A DNA stretch of 7,229 nucleotides from Betaproteobacteria bacterium (GTDB taxonomy: Bacteria; Pseudomonadota; Gammaproteobacteria; Burkholderiales; Burkholderiaceae_C), in the NCBI GenBank assembly GCA_005884255.1, contig VBDL01000533.1, positions 1 through 7,229 on the forward strand, written 5' to 3'. Shown piece by piece: positions 1 to 5,781 of the stretch. Position 1 is the stretch's first letter. Every line of letters begins with the position of its first letter. Both the position numbers and the translations under genes were made by a program. The notes beneath the pieces were generated by a model. The model saw nothing but the letters and a program-made list of their open reading frames with translations. It had not been told where the DNA came from and did not search any database.

Positions 1-1
1 C

Positions 2-511
2 ATGAAGCGGCGCGTGCTGGTGGCGCAGGCGCTGGTGCACCGGCCGCCGGTGATCGTGCTCGACGAGCCGACCGCCGGTGTCGACGTCGAGCTGCGGCAG
101 ACGCTGTGGCAGTTCGTCTCGCGCCTGAACCGCGAGGGCCACACGGTGCTCTTGACCACGCACTACCTCGAGGAAGCCGAGGCACTGTGCGGGCGCATCG
201 CGATGCTCAAGCAGGGGCGGGTGGTGGCGCTGGACCGCACCTCCGCGCTGCTCGCCGGCACCGCGAGCACGATGCTGCGCTTCAAGACCGATCACGCCTT
301 GCCTGCGACATTGGCGGCGCAGTCGCGCGTCACCGGGCGCATCGCGCAGGTCACCGCGCACGATGCGAGCGAGGTCGAGATGATCCTTGGCCAGTTGCGC
401 GGGGCGGGCGTGAAGATCGAGGACCTCGAGATCGGCCGCGCCGACCTGGAGGACGTGTTCCTCGAGATCATGCAGGGCGAGCCCGCAGTCGCGGAAAGGA
501 TCGCCGCATGA
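2..511 (+). CDS. ABC transporter ATP-binding protein, 3' part (5' end outside window)
   Basis: This is the C-terminal part of a cytoplasmic ABC ATPase that would power the ABC-2 permease encoded next to it. The ATG at position 2 is probably not the start: MKRRVLVAQAL matches the residues just after the LSGG of the ABC signature, so Walker A, the Q-loop and most of the signature lie upstream of the window. Visible in the 169 residues are Walker B with the catalytic Glu (VIVLDEPT, residues 17-24), the D-loop (AGVD) and the H-loop His (TTHYLEEAE, His54). After about residue 85 comes an accessory C-terminal region typical of the drug/polysaccharide exporter group (YadG/CcmA-like). Its stop overlaps the permease start by ATGA, which implies translational coupling. 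The substrate cannot be read from the sequence. The family call is firm; the exact subgroup is inference. Confidence 0.93.
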   Translation: MKRRVLVAQALVHRPPVIVLDEPTAGVDVELRQTLWQFVSRLNREGHTVLLTTHYLEEAEALCGRIAMLKQGRVVALDRTSALLAGTASTMLRFKTDHALPATLAAQSRVTGRIAQVTAHDASEVEMILGQLRGAGVKIEDLEIGRADLEDVFLEIMQGEPAVAERIAA

Positions 512-1287
512 GCAGGAATCCGGTCATACGCCTCGAAGGTGCAAGCACGTTGTTCTACAAGGAGGTACTGCGCTTCTGGAAGGTCAGCTTCCAGACGGTG
601 GCCGCGCCGGTGCTCACCGCGGTGCTGTACCTGCTGATCTTCGGCCATGTGCTGGAAGGCCGCGTCAAGGTCTACGACGCGGTGGGCTACACCAGCTTCC
701 TGATCCCCGGCCTGGTGATGATGAGCGTGCTGCAGAACGCGTTCGCCAACAGCAGCTCGTCGCTGATCCAGAGCAAGATCACCGGCAACCTCGTGTTCCT
801 GCTGGTCACGCCGCTGTCGCACTGGGCCTGGTTCGTCGCTTACGTCGGCGCGTCGGTGGTGCGCGGGCTGGTGGTGGGTCTGGGCGTGTTCGCCGTCACC
901 GCATGGTTCGCGCCGCCGAGCTATGCGCAGCCGGCGTGGATCCTCGTGTTCGCGCTGCTGGGCGCCGGCATGCTCGGTGCCTTGGGCCTGATCGCCGGGC
1001 TGTGGGCCGAGAAATTCGACCAGATGGCCGCGTTCCAGAACTTCATCATCATGCCGATGACGTTCCTCTCCGGCGTCTTCTACTCGGTGCACTCGCTGCC
1101 GGCGTTCTGGCTCGGCGTGAGCCACCTGAACCCGTTCTTCTACATGATCGACGGCTTCCGCCGCGGCTTCTTCGGCGTCAGCGATGTCTCGCCGTGGATC
1201 AGCCTGGGCGTCGTGGCGACCAGCTTCGTCATCGTTTCAGGCATCGCGCTGCGGCTGCTGGCCACCGGCTACAAGCTGCGCAACTGA
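508..1287 (+). CDS. ABC-2 type transporter permease (YadH-like)
   Basis: This is a 259-residue inner-membrane permease of the ABC-2 family, the size expected for YadH-type proteins. It would form the channel of an exporter with the preceding ATPase. About six hydrophobic segments are visible: near residues 25-47 (VAAPVLTAVLYLLIFG), 63-85, 100-135, 143-165, 175-195 and the C-terminal WISLGVVATSFVIVSGIALR. The family-typical LNPFFYMIDGFRRGFFG block precedes the last segment. The start at 508 is chosen because it follows a purine-rich GGAAAGGA (493-500) and overlaps the ATPase stop by ATGA. A longer open frame begins at 106, but its first 134 codons lie inside the ATPase gene and are an arginine/glycine-rich shadow. 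The 3' end overlaps the convergent M48 peptidase gene by 51 bp. In other Burkholderiales such an exporter pair sits upstream of bolA-murA; the substrate is unknown. Confidence 0.93.
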   Translation: MSRNPVIRLEGASTLFYKEVLRFWKVSFQTVAAPVLTAVLYLLIFGHVLEGRVKVYDAVGYTSFLIPGLVMMSVLQNAFANSSSSLIQSKITGNLVFLLVTPLSHWAWFVAYVGASVVRGLVVGLGVFAVTAWFAPPSYAQPAWILVFALLGAGMLGALGLIAGLWAEKFDQMAAFQNFIIMPMTFLSGVFYSVHSLPAFWLGVSHLNPFFYMIDGFRRGFFGVSDVSPWISLGVVATSFVIVSGIALRLLATGYKLRN

Positions 1288-2912
1288 GTCCAGCGGCACG
1301 TCGAGCAGCCACGCCGCATAGGCCAGCGATTCGCCCGGCACGGCGCCAGAGTCGCGCGACTGGCGCCATAGCAGCGGCCGCTGCATCGCGGGGAGCCGGC
1401 GCAGCATCCGGCGTGCGGCATTCAATGTCTGCAGCGGGTTGGCGCGCCGGCCGGCGAGAAAGCCGGCGACTGCGCCGATGTCGGCGGGCTGCAGCCCGCG
1501 GGCGGACGCGGGCGCTGCGACGAACGCGCGGGCCCGCAGCAACTGTCGCAGCGCCAGCCAGCGCAGTTGCGTGGTGGGTGTCGTCGCAAACGCTCGCGCG
1601 GAGCGCAGCAGCGTGCGGCGTTGCGGGGCGGGCAGCGTCGAGCCGCGCCGCGCCAGCGTTTCGAAGGTCTGCACGCGGCCTGGGGCATCGAGCGCTTGCA
1701 GTTCCTCGCGGACCGCGGCGGCGACGCTCGAACCGGCCGTCGCTCGTGACCAGCGCGCCCAGCCGGCGGCGTCGTCCGCGTCGACCATCAACGCCAGCAG
1801 CGCCGCCTGCAGTTCGCCCGGTCCATGCCAGCGTGCGATGCGCTCCAGCGCCTCGCGCTGGCGCAACGCCTGGGAGCGCAGCGCGGCCTGCTGTGTCACG
1901 TCGTGGCGCTGGGCCTCGGGTTGCGCCAGCGCGGGGCCCGCGGCGACGAAGGCGATCAGCGGCTCGTCGCTCTCTGGCACCGGCAGCGGCTCGGGCTTCA
2001 CGGGCTCCACGTCGCGGCCATACAAGCGGAACAAGCGCTCGGCGATCGGTGGGTGGGTGGCCCAGCGCGGGCCGCGGTGGCGCGTCGCGAAGAACAGCGG
2101 CGACAGGCCGCGGGCAGAAGCGCTGACCAGCGCATCCTCGCCGTGCTCTTGCTGATGCGCGATCTTGCGCAACGCCCCGCCGATGCCGGCGACGACGCGT
2201 GTGTACTTCACCGCCGATGCATCGGCCAGGAACTCGCGCTCGCGCGAGACCGCGGCCTGCAGCAGCCGCCCGGCCGCCCAGCCGATCGAGCCCACACCGA
2301 TCAGCGCGATGCCGAACAGCGCGCTGGCCGGCACGTGGCCGCGCTCGTCGCGCTGCGCCATCGTGCGCCCGAGATCGAAGATCAGCTGCAGGCCCCACAC
2401 CAGGCCGATGAGGCGCATGTTCAGCCGCGTGTCGCCATGCGCGAGGTGGCTGAACTCGTGCGCGACCACGCCCTGCAGCTCCTCGCGCGTCAGCCGCTCC
2501 AGCGCGCCGCGCGTCACCGCGATCACCGCGTCATCAGGTCCCCAGCCGGCGGCGAAGGCATTGATCGCGTCGTCGCGTGCCAGCACCCAGGCCGCCGGCG
2601 TCGGCCGGCCGCTGGCGAGCGCGAGTTCCTGCACGACGGCCGCCCGCCGGCCAACCGCGCCACTTGCGGCCCGCCCTCACGCAGCCGCAGGTTCTCCAGC
2701 CAGCAGCCGCCGAGCACGAACAGCAGCACGATGGCGGTGTTGGTCTCGAAGAAGAGCGCCGGGTAGCCGTGCGCCAGCGGCATCATCAGCCGGTAGGCCA
2801 GCGCGAGAGCGAGGTTGACCGCCAGCACCATCGCCAGCAGGAGCAGCGCGAACCAGACGAGCAGCCGGCGCGTCGACGCGTGGGCCGCCTCCTGGTGACG
2901 GCGAAAGCGCAT
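1237..2912 (-). pseudogene. M48 family zinc metallopeptidase, membrane-bound, frameshifted as written
   Basis: This is an HtpX/Ste24-like integral-membrane zinc protease located next to lemA. It is read in two pieces. The N-terminal 91 codons (2912 to about 2640) hold two membrane segments (near residues 17-40 and 58-71) and end LREGGPQVARLAGGR. The frame then changes and the protein resumes at VVQELALASGRPTP (from 2637) down to the stop at 1237, about 466 codons. The second piece carries the HEFSH zinc site (2446-2460), the REREFLADASAV block that supplies the third zinc ligand, two more hydrophobic segments between these sites, and THPPIAERL. It ends with a tail of about 265 residues for which I recognise no domain. 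Relatives, from memory, have about 15 more residues (a D-P-x-E-R-R-L-x-N-like stretch) at the junction, so an out-of-frame deletion of 3n+1 nt fits. The ATG at 2912 lies 2 nt after the lemA stop and has no Shine-Dalgarno, suggesting coupling. Both pieces are well conserved, so an assembly error is possible. Confidence 0.85.
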
Positions 2913-2914
2913 CG

Positions 2915-3508
2915 CTAGAACTGCACGCGGACGGCTTGCCTCTCGACGTCGTTCGTCGTTGCCTGCAGCATCGCTGCGGCGCGGAAGCCGAACGCCCCGG
3001 CCACCAGGTTGGTCGGCGCCTGCTGCGCCGTGTTGTTGTAGTCGAGCACCGCGTCGTTGAAGGCCTGGCGCGCGAAGGCGACGCGGTTCTCGGTGTGCGT
3101 CAGCTCTTCGGCCAGCTCGCGCAGCGTGGCGTCGGCCTTCAGCTCGGGGTAGTTCTCGACCACCGCCATCAGCCGCGACAAGGCGCCTGAGAGCGCTTGC
3201 TCGGCGCCGGCCAGCGCGCCGATGCGTGCTCCGTCGGCCGGGCGGGCCCGGGCCGCGTCGGCGGCACCGCGGGCGGTATTGCGCGCGGCCATCACCGCTT
3301 CCAGCGTCTCGCGCTCGTGCTGCACGTACTTGCGCGCGGTCTCCACCAGGTTCGGAATCAGGTCGTAACGGCGCTTGAGCTGCACGTCGATCTGCGCGAA
3401 AGCGTTGGCCAGCTCATTGCGCCGCCGCACCAGCCGGTTGTAGGCGCCCAGCGCCCAGAACAGCAGCAGCGCGATAACCCCGGCCGCGATCCATTGACTC
3501 AGGCTCAT
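2915..3508 (-). CDS. lemA: LemA family protein
   Basis: This is a 197-residue LemA-family protein, a normal length. It has one N-terminal membrane anchor (WIAAGVIALLLFWALGAYN, about residues 6-24) followed by a soluble, largely helical domain. The diagnostic LemA core is clear: NRLVRRRNELANAFAQIDVQ, then LKRRYDLIPNLVETARKYV, HERETLEAVMAARN, and later a VVENYPELKA...L...L..TENRVAFARQAFNDAV..YN block. Its molecular role is unclear, although LemA genes are frequently linked to M48 peptidases, as here. The start at 3508 is chosen over the longer open frame to 3898 for two reasons: GGAGGG lies 6 nt upstream, and LemA similarity begins exactly there. The stop is 2 nt before the M48 ATG, so the two form one minus-strand operon. 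The promoter must lie inside the divergent bolA gene. Confidence 0.93.
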   Translation of the reverse strand: MSLSQWIAAGVIALLLFWALGAYNRLVRRRNELANAFAQIDVQLKRRYDLIPNLVETARKYVQHERETLEAVMAARNTARGAADAARARPADGARIGALAGAEQALSGALSRLMAVVENYPELKADATLRELAEELTHTENRVAFARQAFNDAVLDYNNTAQQAPTNLVAGAFGFRAAAMLQATTNDVERQAVRVQF

Positions 3509-3514
3509 TACAAT

Positions 3515-3520
3515 CCCTCC
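3515..3520 (-). promoter_or_regulatory. Ribosome binding site of lemA
   Basis: On the minus strand GGAGGG sits 6 nt before the lemA ATG at 3508. It decides the start against the upstream extension of the same open frame. The site lies wholly within the 15-bp gap between the divergent lemA and bolA start codons, and its complement (CCCTCC) is what precedes the bolA ATG. Confidence 0.75.
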
Positions 3521-3523
3521 ATC

Positions 3524-3802
3524 ATGGCCGATCCTACCGTCACCGACGTTCGCGACTTCATTGCCGCCGGGCTGAAGTGCGCGCACCTCGAGGTCGAGGG
3601 CGACGGCCAGCATTTCTTCGCGACCATCGTGTCCGACGAATTCACCGGCAAGACGCGGATCGCGCGCCACCAGCGCGTCTACGCGGCGCTGGGCGATAGA
3701 ATGCGCTCGCAGATTCACGCGCTGTCGATGAAGACGCTCACGCCCGCCGAGTGGGCTGCCCAGAACGCTTCCACCGAAGCCGCCGAGCACCACCACCACT
3801 GA
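3524..3802 (+). CDS. BolA family protein (IbaG/YrbA-like)
   Basis: This is a small 92-residue BolA-family protein. Members bind monothiol glutaredoxins and [2Fe-2S] clusters; the IbaG/YrbA branch is typically encoded just before murA, as here. The BolA fold is seen in LEVEGDGQHFFATIVSDEF (residues 22-40), the RHQRVYAAL block (48-56; His49 is in the usual ligand region) and IHALSMKTLTPAEW (64-77). After PAEW come 15 extra residues ending in E-H-H-H-H, longer than many relatives. The start at 3524 is supported by similarity from MADPTVTDVRDFIAAGL, and there is no nearby in-frame alternative. No Shine-Dalgarno is visible upstream (the sequence there is pyrimidine-rich), so initiation may be weak or leaderless. 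The divergent lemA ATG lies 15 bp away. The family is secure; the IbaG assignment rests partly on context. Confidence 0.92.
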   Translation: MADPTVTDVRDFIAAGLKCAHLEVEGDGQHFFATIVSDEFTGKTRIARHQRVYAALGDRMRSQIHALSMKTLTPAEWAAQNASTEAAEHHHH

Positions 3803-3900
3803 ACACCACCCGCAGTCACGCTGCGGGTGGCGGTTTGCGTCACCACCCCGACGCCACCGCCGACCCTCTGGCGTGCTGAGCTTTCGAACAGCCCACACCC
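3803..3900 (+). other. bolA-murA intergenic region
   Basis: This 98-bp spacer is the largest non-coding gap in an otherwise tightly packed window. It holds a perfect hairpin (listed separately) near its left end and then C-rich sequence with ACC/GCC-like triplets. I see no convincing -35/-10 pair, and there is no clear Shine-Dalgarno directly before the murA ATG (the preceding bases are CAGCCCACACCC). murA may therefore be translated from a weak signal or transcribed from further upstream. Confidence 0.55.
3806..3830 (+). terminator. Perfect hairpin after bolA, possible weak terminator or mRNA 3' structure
   Basis: The arms CCACCCGCAG (3806-3815) and CTGCGGGTGG (3821-3830) are fully complementary over 10 bp, with a 5-nt loop TCACG. 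The hairpin begins 3 nt after the bolA stop codon. It is followed by CGGTTTGCGT, which has only three T residues in a row, so it is not a canonical intrinsic terminator. It could attenuate transcription into murA, protect the bolA message end, or do neither. The fold is seen directly; the function is inference. Confidence 0.5.
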
Positions 3901-5140
3901 ATGGACAAACTCCTCATCCGCGGCGGCCGCCCCCTGAAGGGCGAAGTCACCATTTCCGGCGCCAAGAACGCCGCGCTGCCCGAGCTGTGCGCCGCGCTGC
4001 TGACCGCCGACCCGGTGACGCTGGCCAACGTGCCGCAGCTGCAGGATGTGGCGACGACGCTGAAGCTGCTGCGCAGCATGGGCGCGAGCGCCCAGCGCAG
4101 CGCCGAGCAGCCCGATGAGGTGACGATCGACGCCGGCGCATTGAACCACCCCGAAGCCGCCTACGACCTGGTGAAGACGATGCGCGCGTCGATCCTCGTG
4201 CTGGGCCCGTTGCTGGCGCGCTTCGGCCAGGCGCGCGTGTCGCTGCCCGGCGGCTGCGCGATCGGCTCGCGCCCGGTGGACCAGCACATCAAGGGCCTGC
4301 TCGCGATGGGTGCCGACATCGCCGTCGAGCACGGCTACATCGTCGCCAAGGCCGCGCGGCTGAAGGGCGCGAGGATCACGACCGACATGGTCACGGTGAC
4401 AGGCACCGAGAACCTGCTGATGGCGGCCACGCTGGCCGACGGCGAAACGGTGCTGGAGAACGCCGCGCAGGAGCCGGAGATCCCCGACCTCGCCGAGCTG
4501 CTCATCAAGATGGGCGCGAAGATCGAAGGCCACGGCAGCAGCCGCATCCGCGTGCAGGGCGTGCCCCGGCTGCATGCACCGAACACGCCGCACCGCATCA
4601 TTCCCGACCGCATCGAGACCGGCACCTTCCTCTGCGCGGTGGCCGCCGCCGGCGGCGACGTGCTGCTCAAGGGCGCCGAAGCGGCGCACCTCGATGCCGT
4701 GATCGACAAGCTGCGCGAGGCCGGCGTTGTCATCGAAGCCGGCAACGGCTTCATCCGCGTGAAGAGCCACGGCCGCCCGAAGGCAGTGAGCTTCCGCACC
4801 AGCGAGTACCCCGCCTTCCCGACCGACATGCAGGCGCAGTTCGGCGAAGATCACCGAGACGATCTTCGAGAACCGCTTCATGCACGTCAACGAGCTGGTG
4901 CGCCTGGGCGCGAAGATCGAGGTCGATGCACACACCGCAGTGGTCACCGGCGTGCCGGAGCTCACCGGCGCCACGGTGATGGCCACCGACCTGCGCGCAT
5001 CGGCGAGCCTGGTGATTGCGGGCCTCGTGGCCCGCGGCGAGACGATCGTCGACCGCATCTACCACCTCGACCGCGGCTACGACCGCATGGAAGAGAAGCT
5101 GCGCGGCATCGGTGCCGACATCGAAAGGGTCCGGGCATGA
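3901..5140 (+). pseudogene. murA: UDP-N-acetylglucosamine 1-carboxyvinyltransferase (MurA), frameshifted as written
   Basis: MurA transfers enolpyruvate from PEP to UDP-GlcNAc in the cytoplasm, the first committed step of peptidoglycan synthesis. The first 314 codons (3901-4842) are excellent MurA: MDKLLIRGG start, GAKNAALP with Lys22 and Asn23, GGCAIGSRPVDQH with the PEP-reactive Cys119, and YPAFPTDMQAQF with the general acid/base Asp309 (Asp305 in E. coli). MurA then continues one frame over from 4850 (ITETIFENRFMHVNEL) through ATDLRASASL and DRGYDRMEEKL to the TGA at 5138-5140, 96 residues. E. coli has 12 residues (TLLNLVAEGTGF) between QF and ITET. Here only 7 nt (4843-4849) remain, a net loss of about 29 nt. 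Repaired, the protein would be about 422 residues, normal for MurA (about 419). All key residues survive, and murA is normally essential, so a sequence error or very recent lesion is likely. The stop overlaps the hisG start by ATGA. Confidence 0.93.
5124..5129 (+). promoter_or_regulatory. Ribosome binding site of hisG (inside murA 3' end)
   Basis: AAAGGG lies 7 nt before the ATG at 5137, within the last codons of murA. It supports the short hisG start rather than the long open frame that comes through from the interrupted murA. Confidence 0.6.
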
Positions 5141-5781
5141 TTACCTTGGCCCTGTCGAAGGGACGCATCTTCGACGAAACCCTGCCGCTGCTGAAAAGCG
5201 CCGGCATCGAGGTCGCCGAAGACCCCGAGACCTCGCGCAAGCTGATCCTGCCGACCACGCGCGCCGACGTGCGCGTGGTGCTGGTGCGCGCCACCGACGT
5301 GCCGACCTACGTGCAGTACGGCGGCGCCGACCTCGGCGTGGCCGGCAAGGACGTGCTGCTCGAGCACGGCAGCCAGGGCCTGTACCAGCCGCTGGACCTT
5401 CAGATCGCCAAGTGCCGCATGAGCGTGGCCGTGCGCGACGATTTCGATTACGCCACCGCGGTGAAGCAGGGCTCACGCATCCGCGTGGCCACCAAGTACA
5501 CGCAGACCGCGCGCGCCCACTTCTCCGACAAGGGCGTGCACGTCGATCTGGTCAAGCTCTACGGCTCGATGGAGCTGGCGCCGCTCACGGGCCTCGCCGA
5601 TGCCATCGTCGACCTCGTGTCCACCGGCAGCACCCTGAAGGCCAACCACCTGGTCGAGGTCGAGAAGATCATGGACATCAGCTCGCGGCTGGTGGTGAAC
5701 CAGGCGGCGCTGAAGCTCAAGCGCGAGCCGATCCGCAAGATCATCGATGCCTTCGCGGCCGCCATCGGGAGTGCGTCATGA
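5137..5781 (+). CDS. hisG: ATP phosphoribosyltransferase, short form (HisG-S)
   Basis: HisG condenses ATP with PRPP to give phosphoribosyl-ATP, the first step of histidine biosynthesis. The product is 214 residues, the short form. It has the two catalytic subdomains but no C-terminal ACT-like regulatory domain. Short HisG enzymes work as a hetero-octamer with HisZ, which also supplies histidine feedback; hisZ is not in this window and must be elsewhere. Family blocks seen are the N-terminal LALSKGRIFDETLPLLK, the QYGGADLGVAGKDVL region (residues 60-74) and the PRPP-binding DLVSTGSTLKAN (about 159-170). The ATG at 5137 overlaps the murA stop (ATGA) and has AAAGGG upstream. It ends by overlapping the hisD ATG (ATGA at 5778-5781). 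Because of the murA frame change, the same frame is open back to 3901, but HisG similarity begins at 5137. Confidence 0.97.
   Translation: MITLALSKGRIFDETLPLLKSAGIEVAEDPETSRKLILPTTRADVRVVLVRATDVPTYVQYGGADLGVAGKDVLLEHGSQGLYQPLDLQIAKCRMSVAVRDDFDYATAVKQGSRIRVATKYTQTARAHFSDKGVHVDLVKLYGSMELAPLTGLADAIVDLVSTGSTLKANHLVEVEKIMDISSRLVVNQAALKLKREPIRKIIDAFAAAIGSAS
5767..5771 (+). promoter_or_regulatory. Ribosome binding site of hisD
   Basis: GGGAG is placed 6 nt before the hisD ATG (5778), inside the last codons of hisG. It fixes the hisD start in a frame that is open well upstream of the gene. Confidence 0.55.

Noticed and set aside
1229..2398. Alternative minus-strand frame (389 codons) overlapping the M48 gene
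   Set aside because: The conserved M48 motifs HEFSH, REREFLADAS and THPP are in the neighbouring frame. This one is arginine-rich without motifs.
1825..2766. Long plus-strand open frame (313 codons) opposite the M48 gene
   Set aside because: The arginine/alanine/glutamine-rich composition has no recognisable motif. It is the antisense shadow of the peptidase gene in high-GC DNA.
3494..3514. TTGACT (3494-3499) and TACAAT (3509-3514) as a bolA promoter
   Set aside because: The spacer is only 9 nt, far from the usual 16-18, and no -35-like hexamer lies at the right distance from TACAAT.
3788..3802. C-terminal His run of the BolA-like protein as vector tag contamination
   Set aside because: There are only four His codons, no vector restriction site or vector sequence follows, and the flanking DNA continues as normal chromosome into murA.
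4840..4855. Programmed ribosomal frameshift in murA
   Set aside because: There is no slippery heptamer or stop at the shift point, and about 12 conserved residues are missing. A frameshift would restore the frame but not those residues.
3715..5058. Minus-strand open frame (447 codons) opposite bolA and murA
   Set aside because: Low-complexity His/Arg/Ala composition and no motif, lying opposite highly conserved MurA sequence; antisense shadow.
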